A DNA stretch of 64,000 nucleotides from CAVSRC01 sp963730325 (GTDB lineage: Bacteria; Pseudomonadota; Alphaproteobacteria; Rhizobiales; Kaistiaceae). Every line of letters starts with the position of its first letter. The stretch's first letter is position 1. The notes beneath the pieces are model-generated. The model saw only the letters and a program-made list of their open reading frames with translations, did not search any database and was not told where the DNA came from. The stretch covers positions 496,001 to 560,000 of the forward strand of contig CAVSRC010000019.1 of assembly GCA_963730325.1 (NCBI GenBank), in the 5' to 3' direction. Both the position numbers and the translations under genes were made by a program. Positions 7,984-16,122 of the stretch are shown here, one piece after another.

Positions 7984-8639
7984 AGGACAATGCATCCGCC
8001 GCGGCGCTGCGCGGGCCGCTGCTCGGGCGGCTCGCCGTCGGCCCCGGTGCGGCGCTGCTGGTTGCCCTCGATGTCGCGACGCTCGGTTTCATCACGCTCG
8101 GCTTCGAGATGGTGGCAAGCCGCATCCTCACGCCGCTGTTCGGCAGCGGCATCTATACCTGGGCGACGATCATCTCGATCGTGGTGGCGGGGCTGATGGC
8201 CGGCTATTTCATCGGCGGCGTGGTCGCCGATCGCCATCCGACCTTCGGCGTTGCAGCGCTGATCAAGTTCGTCGGCGCCGCCTATCTGCTCTTCGTCTTC
8301 TTCATGACCGCCGGCGGACTCGACCGGGTCATCGACGCGGTGCCCGGCGAGATCGCCGCGTTGTTCGCCAGCGGCATCATCGTGTGCTTTCCGCCGATGC
8401 TGGTGCTGGGCATGTATTCGCCGCTGGCCGTGCGCCTGATCCTTGGCGACCCGCACGACGCCGGCAAGGTGTCCGGCGGTCTGTTCGCCATCTCCTCGCT
8501 CGGCAACATCATCGGCATCATCGTCACCACCTTCGTGCTGATACCGAGCATCGGCACGCGCGCCATCACGCTCGGCTTCGCAGCCTTCCTGATCATTTCC
8601 AGCATGGCGTCGGTGGTCGCGCGCGCGCACCGGCCGTAA
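7980..8639 (+). CDS. Integral membrane partner of the spermidine synthase-like protein
   Basis: This is a 219-residue protein with about six hydrophobic segments, for example VALDVATLGFITLGFEMVAS, WATIISIVVAGLMAGYFIGG and a C-terminal GIIVTTFVLIPSIGT. The text LGFEMVASRILTPLFGSGIYTW... resembles the transmembrane half of fused MFS/spermidine synthase proteins, including FPPMLVLGMYSPLAVRL and GGLFAISSLGNIIG. It overlaps the preceding gene by 4 bp, so coupling is very likely. Its job is unknown; a membrane platform or transporter for the substrate or product of the upstream enzyme is plausible. Confidence 0.8.
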   Translation: MKDNASAAALRGPLLGRLAVGPGAALLVALDVATLGFITLGFEMVASRILTPLFGSGIYTWATIISIVVAGLMAGYFIGGVVADRHPTFGVAALIKFVGAAYLLFVFFMTAGGLDRVIDAVPGEIAALFASGIIVCFPPMLVLGMYSPLAVRLILGDPHDAGKVSGGLFAISSLGNIIGIIVTTFVLIPSIGTRAITLGFAAFLIISSMASVVARAHRP

Positions 8640-8696
8640 CGTCAGCGGCCGCCCGCAAACCGTTCCAATTGCACTGTTTTTCGCTGGTTTCAGCCG

Positions 8697-9272
8697 CTAT
8701 TGCGACTGGAAGGGGCCGCCGCCTTCCGGCTGGATCTCGGCGGCCATCAGCCCCTTGGGGCCGTCGCCGAAGCGCACCAGCACCACCTGGCCGGGCCTCA
8801 GCTCGGTCAGGCCGTAGCGGCGCAGCGTCTCCATGTGCACGAAGATGTCCTCCGTGCCTTCGCCGCGCGTCAGGAAGCCGTAGCCGCGCACGCGGTTGAA
8901 CCATTTGACGGTGACGCGCTCAAGCCCGCTGGTCGGCACCACGGTCGTGTGGGTTCTCGCCGGCGCCATCTGCGGCGGGCGCACCGCGGTCGACTCGTCC
9001 ATGCTGACGACGCGAAACGCCTGACGCCCTTTCGGCCGCTCAAGCATCTCGCACACGACGCGCGCACCTTCATAGGCTGTCTGGAAATTGCTGCGGCGGA
9101 GGCAGGTCACATGCAAAAGCACGTCGGCGCCGCCGTCGTCGGGAACGACGAAGCCATAGCCCTTTGAAGCATCGAACCACTTGATGACCCCGGCGACTTC
9201 GCGCAGGTCAACAGGAGTTTCTTCAGCCGCAACACTCGCCGGAAGCTCCGGTGAGACCTTTGCCCCCATCAC
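8697..9272 (-). CDS. Double cold-shock-domain protein
   Basis: This is a 191-residue cytoplasmic protein with two CspA-like domains. Domain 1 (about residues 25 to 95) has GVIKWFDASKGYGFVVPDDG and DVLLHVT; domain 2 (about 118 to 185) has VTVKWFNRVRGYGFLTRGEG and DIFVHMETL. Both RNP motifs are recognisable. Tandem Csp proteins of this size are common in alphaproteobacteria and bind single-stranded RNA or DNA as chaperones. Upstream TTAAGGGCGGGG supports the start, with a second ATG directly after the first. It stands alone, convergent to the membrane protein. Confidence 0.92.
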   Translation of the reverse strand: MMGAKVSPELPASVAAEETPVDLREVAGVIKWFDASKGYGFVVPDDGGADVLLHVTCLRRSNFQTAYEGARVVCEMLERPKGRQAFRVVSMDESTAVRPPQMAPARTHTTVVPTSGLERVTVKWFNRVRGYGFLTRGEGTEDIFVHMETLRRYGLTELRPGQVVLVRFGDGPKGLMAAEIQPEGGGPFQSQ

Positions 9273-9498
9273 CCCGCCCTTAATCTACGCTCTAGGAACG
9301 CACCGCACCATCGGCGGGAACGCCGAATCTATATCGAGCATAGCACCCGGAGGCAGTGAGACCAGCCCCAATTTGGCATTCTGTGCTTTGCCTGCACGAC
9401 CTGTGTGACTGACGCAACACTCCCTCCTGCGTTGCCTTTTGCAACAGGGCAATTAGGGTCCGGGCTGATCGGAAATGAAAACGGAACGGAACAACGCG

Positions 9499-9918
9499 AT
9501 GAAATATCTGCACACAATGGTCCGCATCAGCGACGTGGAGAAGTCGCTACATTTCTATCGCGACCTCCTCGGCCTGAAGGAAGTGCGGCGCAGCGACAAC
9601 GAGAAGGGCCGCTACACGCTCATCTTCCTCGCCGCCCCCGGCCAGGAGGAGACGCCCGTCGAGCTGACCTACAACTGGGACCCGGAGGCCTATACCGGCG
9701 GGCGCAATTTCGGCCACCTCGCCTATGAGGTCGACGACATCTATGCCTTCTGCGAGAAGATGATGAAGGCCGGCGTCACCATCAACCGGCCGCCGCGCGA
9801 CGGGCGCATGGCCTTCGTCCGCTCGCCCGACAACATCTCCATCGAGATTCTCCAGAAGGGCGCGGCGCTGCCGCCGCAGGAGCCGTGGTCGTCTATGGCG
9901 AACACCGGCGTCTGGTAG
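9499..9918 (+). CDS. gloA: Lactoylglutathione lyase (glyoxalase I)
   Basis: This is a VOC-fold metalloenzyme that converts the hemithioacetal of methylglyoxal and glutathione to S-lactoylglutathione. The text has the standard landmarks: YLHTMVRISDVEKSLHFYRD at the start (metal-site H), ELTYNWD, FGHLAYEVDDIYAFCEKM and SPDNISIEILQKG with the last metal-binding Glu. The start at 9499 gives 139 residues, the usual length; the frame is open to 9475. It is monocistronic, just before tRNA-Glu. Confidence 0.93.
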   Translation: MKYLHTMVRISDVEKSLHFYRDLLGLKEVRRSDNEKGRYTLIFLAAPGQEETPVELTYNWDPEAYTGGRNFGHLAYEVDDIYAFCEKMMKAGVTINRPPRDGRMAFVRSPDNISIEILQKGAALPPQEPWSSMANTGVW

Positions 9919-9979
9919 CCATCGGGGCCGCCGATGGCCCTTGTCGGGACCCGCCAAACGCCGTAGAAACCGCGGGCCC

Positions 9980-10055
9980 GCGCCCTTCGTCTAGAGGTCC
10001 AGGACGCCGCCCTTTCACGGCGGAAACACGGGTTCGATTCCCGTAGGGCGCGCCA
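9980..10055 (+). tRNA. tRNA-Glu (anticodon TTC)
   Basis: The acceptor GCGCCCT at 9980 pairs with AGGGCGC at 10045-10051. The anticodon loop CTTTCAC carries TTC, and the T arm is CGGGTTCGATTCCCG. CCA is encoded at 10053-10055. Confidence 0.97.
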
Positions 10056-10350
10056 TTATCTCGCTCACGCCAGGTGCGCTCACGCTCCCCGCCTCCGCGG
10101 GGCGGCCTGCCCGGCCGGGCCGCGCTTGCGGCCTGCGGGCGCAGCGCGCCACCACATGGCTCACGCTGGCGCGCCTTCGGCGCTGCGCTCAAGCCGGGGC
10201 CTCGCATCGGCTCGGGCGCCCTCATGGCCTTGCGAGCCCTTCGGGTTCCAAATCCCTCCCAACGCGCCAACAATGCCAATGCCACTGGTGCCGCGTTCGT
10301 GCGCCATGATTTGGCGCTGGCCGAAAGCAATCGCGCATCGCGCCGTCGGC

Positions 10351-11361
10351 CTAGAGACGAGCGCCGCCCCGCCGGATCAACTCGAAGGGCACCGTGGTCT
10401 GTTCAGGCGCCGTGGCTTTGTCCGAGAGCAGCTCCCTGAGCTGGGCGAAGGCCGCGCATGCGAACGCTTTCTCGTCTTGCCGCGCTGAAAAGACTCGGTT
10501 GGGCAGAAAATCCAGGGATTCCTGATCGTCAAACGTGCCCATGACCACCTCGGGCGGAATGTGCCCCATCTGCTCGTTCAGACACTGTGTCGCGCCTTCC
10601 AGCACCATCAGGGACGAGCATACGAACGACGCAGGCGGATGCCCGCGCGCCAAAAGCTGGGCCATCAGGGCCTTTCCGGCTTCCACGGTGTTGTCGGCCG
10701 TGCGCAGGATCAGGCTCTCCGGCGCGGCGATGCCCGCTTCCTTGCACGCGGCGGAGAAGCCGCGAATGCGGTCGGCGATACTCGGCAATTCCGGCTGGCC
10801 GCAGAGGAAGGCGGTCGACGGCGCGCCCGTCTCCAGGACGGCTCGGGTGAGCGCGATGCCCGCCTCGAAGTTGTCGGTGATCACGGCAGGGTAGCGCGTG
10901 CCCGGATAGGCGCGGTCGACCACGACAACCGACATCCTGGCATTCTTTCCGAACAGCCTGCCGTAGCTGGGCTTGCGGCAAGGGGCGACGATCAGCCCGT
11001 CCACCCCGCGCGCCCACAGGGTGCGGACAGCCCGGTCCTCGAGTTCCGGATCCTCGCTGGTCGAGGCGGTCAGCAGGACCAGGCCGTTGCTGCGGCAGAG
11101 TTCCTCGAGACCGGCCATCAGGCGCGCGAAAAAGGCGTTGCCGATCTCGGGCACCACCAACCCGATCGTATCCGTGCGCTTGAGCTTCAGCGCGCGCGCG
11201 CTGTGATTGATCACAATGCCGTGCCGCTCGATGTGCTCCTCGATCGTCTCTCGCGTCGCCTTGCTGATTCTGTACTTCCCGGCCTGCCCGTTCGCGACCA
11301 GCCAAACGGTTGTCGCGGAGAAACCAGTCTCACGAGCAATTTCGCCGATGGTTTTTGGCAC
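10351..11361 (-). CDS. LacI-family transcriptional regulator of the fucI locus
   Basis: This is a LacI/GalR repressor of 336 residues. The start is a GTG at 11361, because AAGGACGGCAG sits just upstream and the HTH (TIGEIARETGFSATTVWLVA) then begins at residue 4; the open frame upstream to 11589 is spurious. The effector domain begins at TIGLVVPEIGNAFFA. It is divergent from fucI with about 295 bp between, so it most likely represses fucI and the rest of the sugar locus. An inverted repeat at 11529 is a candidate operator. It differs clearly from the LacI protein at 2072, so the two sugar regulons have separate control. Confidence 0.92.
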   Translation of the reverse strand: MPKTIGEIARETGFSATTVWLVANGQAGKYRISKATRETIEEHIERHGIVINHSARALKLKRTDTIGLVVPEIGNAFFARLMAGLEELCRSNGLVLLTASTSEDPELEDRAVRTLWARGVDGLIVAPCRKPSYGRLFGKNARMSVVVVDRAYPGTRYPAVITDNFEAGIALTRAVLETGAPSTAFLCGQPELPSIADRIRGFSAACKEAGIAAPESLILRTADNTVEAGKALMAQLLARGHPPASFVCSSLMVLEGATQCLNEQMGHIPPEVVMGTFDDQESLDFLPNRVFSARQDEKAFACAAFAQLRELLSDKATAPEQTTVPFELIRRGGARL

Positions 11362-11528
11362 CTGCCGTCCTTGCCGTGCTGATTCCTGCCAAGGCAATAC
11401 CGCTGACTTGTCGGAGCCTGCACGGTGAATCCGGTGTCGCGGCAAACCACGTCCACACCTACGCCGGCGGCCCTGAACCTGCCCCGCGCATTTTTGTCGC
11501 TTGCAGGCCGTGGCGCCGAATAGTAGAG

Positions 11529-11546
11529 TGCTAATTCGACATAGCA
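11529..11546. promoter_or_regulatory. Inverted repeat, candidate operator of the fucI promoter
   Basis: TGCTA, 8 bp, TAGCA lies in the divergent region between the LacI gene and fucI, about 110 bp before the fucI start. It lacks the central CG of many LacI operators, so the assignment is tentative. Nothing else in this 295-bp region stands out. Confidence 0.3.
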
Positions 11547-11656
11547 TACAGCCAGCGTTGCGCGAAATCAAAAACCGCGCGTTGGTCATGATGAGTCCGG
11601 GAATAACCGTCGACCATCAAAGGGATGAAACGGGCCAGAGGGGTGAGGTCAGGAAA

Positions 11657-13420
11657 ATGACCAGTATGTTGCCGAGGATCGGTGTGCGGCCGGTCATCGA
11701 TGGGCGCCGTCGCGGCGTGCGCGAATCGCTGGAAGAACAGACGATGGCGATGGCGCGCCGCACAGCGGCGCTGCTGTCGGCCAAGCTGCGCCATCCTAAC
11801 GGCGAAGCGGTGGAGTGCGTGATCGCCGACACCACCATTGCCGGCATGGCGGAGGCCGCCGCTTGCGACGCCAAGTTCGCCGCCAGCAACGTCGGAGCGA
11901 CCGTCACGGTGACGCCGTGCTGGTGCTACGGCAGCGAAACCATCGACATGGACCCGCTGCGGCCCAAGGCGATCTGGGGATTCAACGGCACCGAGCGGCC
12001 CGGAGCGGTCTATCTCGCAGCGGCGCTGGCGGCGCACAGCCAGAAGGGCCTGCCCGCCTTCTCGATCTACGGCCGCGACGTGCAGGACGCCGGCGACACG
12101 GAGATCCCCGCCGACGTCGAGGAAAAGCTCCTGCGCTTCGGGCGCGCCGCGCTGGCGGTCGCCCACATGCGCGGCAAGAGCTACCTTTCGGTCGGCAATG
12201 TCTCGATGGGCATCGCCGGTTCGATCGTCAATCACGACTTCTTCGAGTCGTGGCTCGGCATGCGGGTGCAGGCCGTCGACATGACCGAGGTGCGGCGGCG
12301 GCTGGACAATGCCATTTACGACAAGGCCGAGCTCGACCGCGCGCTGGCGTGGGCCGACAAGCATTTCCGCTACGGCATCGAACGCAATGCAGAGCCGCGA
12401 TCGGATGACGACAAGCGGCGCATCCTGCGCGAGAGCCTCATCATGACGATGGCGATCCGCGACATGATGCATGGCAATCCGAAGCTCGTCGATGCCGGCT
12501 GGGCCGAGGAGGCGCTCGGCTTCAACGCCATCGTCGGCGGCTTCCAGGGTCAGCGGCAGTGGACCGACCAGTACCCCAACGGCGATGTCGCCGAGGCGCT
12601 GCTCAACAGCTCGTTCGACTGGAACGGCGTGCGCGAGCCAACCATGCTGGCTACCGAGAACGACAGCCTGAACGGCGTGACGATGCTGTTCGGCCACCTG
12701 ATGAGCGGCAAGGCGCAGATCTTCGCCGACGTGCGCACCTATTGGTCGCCGGATGCGGTCAAGCGCGTCACCGGCCACCAGCTCGAAGGCCCCGCCGCGG
12801 CTGGGCTGCTGCACCTCAGCAACTCCGGCGCTGCGGCGCTGGACGGGGCCTGCGCGGTGACCGATGCCGCCGGCATGCCGACGATCAAGCCGCATTGGGA
12901 GGTGAGCGAGGCCGACGCCGAGGCGATGCTGGCGGCGACCGACTGGTGCCCCGGCGTCGAGGAATATTTCCGCGGTGGCGGGTTCTCCAGCCACTTCCTC
13001 ACCCGCGGCGGTGTGCCGTTCACCATGGTGCGCCTGAACCTCGTCAAGGGCCTGGGGCCGGTGCTGCAGCTTGCCGAGGGCTGGAGTGTCGAGTTGCCGG
13101 AAGCGGTGCACAAGACGCTGGAGTCACGCACGGACCCGAGCTGGCCGACCACCTGGTTCGCGCCGCGCCTGACCGGCCAGGGGCCGTTCCGCGACGCCTA
13201 CTCGGTGATGGCGGCGTGGGGCGCCAATCACTGCGCGCTGGCGCATGGGCATGTCGCGGCGGATTTCATCGCGCTCGCCTCGCTACTGCGCATTCCGGTG
13301 TCGATGCATAATATCGACGCGGCGGATATCTATCGCCCGAGCGCCTGGTCGGCGTTCGGCATGGATACGGAGGGACAGGATTATCGCGCCTGCCAGAGCT
13401 ACGGCCCGCTTTACGGGTGA
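11657..13420 (+). CDS. fucI: L-fucose isomerase
   Basis: This is the ketol isomerase that turns L-fucose into L-fuculose; the family also accepts D-arabinose. The protein (587 residues) follows Escherichia coli FucI, as recalled, along its whole length: IGVRPVIDGRR and GVRESLEEQTM at the start, TVTPCWCYGSETIDMDP, RPKAIWGFNGTERPGAVY, QWTDQYPNGD, and the active-site region WNGVREP ... TENDSLNGV, ending in GQDYRACQSYGPLY. The start at 11657 follows GGTCAGGAAA. It is the first gene of a long plus-strand locus that lacks a fuculose-1-phosphate aldolase and has SorE/SrlD-like oxidoreductases and an acyloin/2-oxoacid dehydrogenase complex instead. The physiological sugar may thus be fucose, D-arabinose or a relative. 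Confidence 0.95.
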   Translation: MTSMLPRIGVRPVIDGRRRGVRESLEEQTMAMARRTAALLSAKLRHPNGEAVECVIADTTIAGMAEAAACDAKFAASNVGATVTVTPCWCYGSETIDMDPLRPKAIWGFNGTERPGAVYLAAALAAHSQKGLPAFSIYGRDVQDAGDTEIPADVEEKLLRFGRAALAVAHMRGKSYLSVGNVSMGIAGSIVNHDFFESWLGMRVQAVDMTEVRRRLDNAIYDKAELDRALAWADKHFRYGIERNAEPRSDDDKRRILRESLIMTMAIRDMMHGNPKLVDAGWAEEALGFNAIVGGFQGQRQWTDQYPNGDVAEALLNSSFDWNGVREPTMLATENDSLNGVTMLFGHLMSGKAQIFADVRTYWSPDAVKRVTGHQLEGPAAAGLLHLSNSGAAALDGACAVTDAAGMPTIKPHWEVSEADAEAMLAATDWCPGVEEYFRGGGFSSHFLTRGGVPFTMVRLNLVKGLGPVLQLAEGWSVELPEAVHKTLESRTDPSWPTTWFAPRLTGQGPFRDAYSVMAAWGANHCALAHGHVAADFIALASLLRIPVSMHNIDAADIYRPSAWSAFGMDTEGQDYRACQSYGPLYG

Positions 13421-13807
13421 CGGCGGGCTCGCCCGACGCCAAGGGCGACGACTGCTCGGGACTCAAAGGCAGGCACGACGAAGGGATCGCTAGCCAGTGA
13501 CGACAGGACAGCAGGCGCCATCGCAGATTGGGCGCCTTGCCAGCGGCCGCGAGCGAGGGGGCGTGACGGTCGCTTCCGGCCCGCGGGCGAACGGGCGAAG
13601 GGAGGATCGCCAGGCCATGCCGTCCGCCATCGTCACCGCCGAAGGCGTCCGCACCAATTTCTTCCCCGGTCGCTTGCGCCGGGGTGTATTCACATGGTCA
13701 ATGCGGCTCGACGCACTGCCGACGTGACTGCCCGCTATCGTCGGAAGGGCTGCGGGAGGAGCCGCCCGGCGAAGCCGTGGATGACGCAAAAATAGAGAAC
13801 AAATGCG
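13421..13807. other. 387-bp gap between fucI and the dehydrogenase complex
   Basis: Only a short plus-strand frame (13497-13727) without recognisable features lies here. No strong terminator hairpin with a T-run is seen. The stretch just before 13808 is less GC-rich (GCAAAAATAGAGAACAAATG) and probably holds the promoter or ribosome site of the E1 gene. Confidence 0.45.
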
Positions 13808-16111
13808 ATGACGACTGAGAGTAGTACCTTTTTGAGTGACATGCGGCCTGGTTTTGAGCCATCGGTTATCGGGTTTGGGGGGATACCGGCGTATGGGTAC
13901 AAGGGTGACCTGAAGTCGGAGATTTCGGCGGGAAGGCTGAGCGCCGAGGAGGCGGTTGCGCTTCTGGAAGACATGATGATCATCCGCGAGTTCGAGGAGA
14001 TGATCGTCAAGCTGCGCTCGGGGGCCTACGAGCCGATCAGCGACTACGACTATCGCGGTCCGACGCATGTTTCGGTCGGCCAGGAGGGAACGGCGGCGGG
14101 CGCGTGCGCGGCGCTCAAGATCGCCGACAACATCACCTCGACCCATCGCGGCCACGGCGAGAGCCTGGCCAAGGGGACGGTGGCGATCAGGCTGATGAGC
14201 GAGGCGGCGCTGCGCGAGCGGGTGCCGGAGTGCCGCGCCAACAGCCGCGAGGAACTGATCCAGGCGGCGCTGGAGGAGCACGTCTTCCGCACCATCGGCG
14301 AGCTGTTCGGCAAGGACGACGGCTATTGCCGCGGGCGCGGCGGCTCGATGCACATCGCCGACTTCTCGGTCGGCCATCTCGGCGCCAACGCGATCGTCGG
14401 CGGCGGGGTGCCGATTGCCACCGGCGCGGCGCTGGCCAACCGCTACTTCGGCGACGAGGGCGTGGTGTGCTGCTTTGCCGGCGACGGCGCCTACGCCAAC
14501 GGCGTGGTGCTCGAATCGCTCAACTTCGCCGCCCAGTCGCAGTTCACCAACCACTACGCCGACGGCCACGCCTTCGGCCTGCCGATCATCTTCCTGGTGA
14601 CCAACAACCACTACGGCATGACCGGGCGCGCCGACGACGAGGTGACCGGCGTGCGCCGCCTGGCGCAGCGCGCGGCGGGCTTCGCCGACAATCTGATGCA
14701 TGCCGAGGTGGTCAACGGCATGGACGTGCTGGCGGTGCGCGACGCGGTGACGCGCGGCGCCGAGCTGTGCCGGCAAGGCAAGGGGCCGGTGCTGATCGAG
14801 GCCGACTGCTACCGCTACTGGGGCCATTCGCTGAGCGATCCGCGCAACGAGTACCGCACCAAGGAAGAGGAAGCCGCGTGGAAGGCGATCGACCCGGTCG
14901 AGAGCTACAAGAAGGCGCTGATCGCGGCGAACGTCCTCGACGCGGCGGGGATCGCGGAGGTCGAACAGCGCGTCGTGGCGCGCAATGCGCGCGCCGCCAG
15001 GCGGGCGGCGGATGCGCCCGACCCGGACGCCAGGGACGTGCTTGCCTTCATGTATACCGAGGGGACCAGCGCGATCGTTCCGCCGGAGTTCGCCAAGGTC
15101 GAGCTGTTCGAGCCGCTGCCGGAAGCCAAGCGGGTCAACGGCGAGATCTCGTACAAGGATGCCATCCGCGAGGCGATGGCCGAGGAGATGATGCGCGACA
15201 ACCGCGTCGTGTTCTACGGCGAGGACATCGCCGATTACGGCGGCGCCTTCAAGGTGACCAAGGGGCTGATCGAGAGCTTCGGGCGCCAGCGCGTGTTCAA
15301 CACGCCGATCAGCGAGGCGTGCATCTGCGGCACGGCCTGCGGCGGCGCCATGAAGGGCCTGCGCCCGATCGTCGAGCTGATGTACTTCGACTTCGCGCTG
15401 ATGTCGTCGGACCAGATCAGCAACCAGATCGCCAAGTGGCACTACATGAGCGGGGCGCAGACCGAGGTGCCGCTGGTCATCCGCGCTTCGGCCGGCGGCG
15501 GCAAGGGCTATGGCGGGCAGCACTCGCAGACGCTGGAATCGCTGTTCGTCCACATGCCCGGCCTCTACGTCGTCTATCCGTCGACGCCGGCCGACGCCAA
15601 GGGCATGCTGAAGTCGGCGATCCGCGACAACAATCCGGTGCTGTTCGTCGAATCGCAGGTGCTCTACGCCGCCAAGGGCCCGGTTCCCGAGGGCGACGAT
15701 GTCCTGGTGCCGCTCGGCGTCGCCGACGTGAAGCGCGAAGGCAGCGACGTCACCTACGTGACCTGGGGGCCGGCGGTGCACGACTGCCTGAAGGCGGCCG
15801 AGAAGCTGGCGGAACAGGGCGTCTCGGCGGAAGTGATCGACCTGCGCAGCCTGGTGCCGCTCGACATCGAGACGGTGATCCGCTCGGTGCAGAAGACCGG
15901 GCGCTGCGTCGTCGCCAGCGTGGCGGTGCATAACGGCAGCTTCACCGGGGAGATCGCCTCGACCGTGCAGCAGATGGCGTTCGACTATCTCGATGCGCCG
16001 GTGCTCAGGGTGGGCGCCAAGAACGGCATCTCGCCGCAGTCGCACGTCCTGGAGCAGGCGTTCCTGCCCGGCGTCGACGATCTGGTCGCCGCCGCCACCT
16101 CGATCCTCTAA
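13808..16111 (+). CDS. Fused alpha-beta E1 component of a 2-oxoacid/acetoin dehydrogenase-type complex
   Basis: This is a thiamine-diphosphate enzyme of 767 residues in which the E1-alpha (about 1 to 400) and E1-beta (about 430 to 767) subunits are fused. The alpha half has RGPTHVSVGQEGTAAGACAA, HRGHGESLAKG, CRGRGGSMHIAD and the TPP motif CFAGDGAYANGVVLESLNF with TNNHYGM. The beta half has NGEISYKDAIREAMAEEM, FYGEDIADYGGAF, FNTPISEACICG and SAGGGKGYGGQHSQTLES. Pyruvate, branched-chain and acetoin dehydrogenases share this fold, and fusion is rare among them. It is followed by E2 and E3, making a complete complex. Because it sits in a sugar locus, its substrate may be a sugar-derived acyloin or 2-oxo acid rather than pyruvate (inference). 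Confidence 0.9.
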   Translation: MTTESSTFLSDMRPGFEPSVIGFGGIPAYGYKGDLKSEISAGRLSAEEAVALLEDMMIIREFEEMIVKLRSGAYEPISDYDYRGPTHVSVGQEGTAAGACAALKIADNITSTHRGHGESLAKGTVAIRLMSEAALRERVPECRANSREELIQAALEEHVFRTIGELFGKDDGYCRGRGGSMHIADFSVGHLGANAIVGGGVPIATGAALANRYFGDEGVVCCFAGDGAYANGVVLESLNFAAQSQFTNHYADGHAFGLPIIFLVTNNHYGMTGRADDEVTGVRRLAQRAAGFADNLMHAEVVNGMDVLAVRDAVTRGAELCRQGKGPVLIEADCYRYWGHSLSDPRNEYRTKEEEAAWKAIDPVESYKKALIAANVLDAAGIAEVEQRVVARNARAARRAADAPDPDARDVLAFMYTEGTSAIVPPEFAKVELFEPLPEAKRVNGEISYKDAIREAMAEEMMRDNRVVFYGEDIADYGGAFKVTKGLIESFGRQRVFNTPISEACICGTACGGAMKGLRPIVELMYFDFALMSSDQISNQIAKWHYMSGAQTEVPLVIRASAGGGKGYGGQHSQTLESLFVHMPGLYVVYPSTPADAKGMLKSAIRDNNPVLFVESQVLYAAKGPVPEGDDVLVPLGVADVKREGSDVTYVTWGPAVHDCLKAAEKLAEQGVSAEVIDLRSLVPLDIETVIRSVQKTGRCVVASVAVHNGSFTGEIASTVQQMAFDYLDAPVLRVGAKNGISPQSHVLEQAFLPGVDDLVAAATSIL

Positions 16112-16122
16112 GGCCGCCTGCC

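Noticed and set aside
11362..11589. N-terminal extension of the second LacI regulator
   Set aside because: The frame is open, but the HTH starts at the GTG at 11361, which has AAGGA upstream; the extension is Cys/Arg-rich and unlike LacI.
13497..13727. Small gene between fucI and E1
   Set aside because: A 76-residue frame with Arg/Gly-rich text, no ribosome site and no family features; treated as intergenic.
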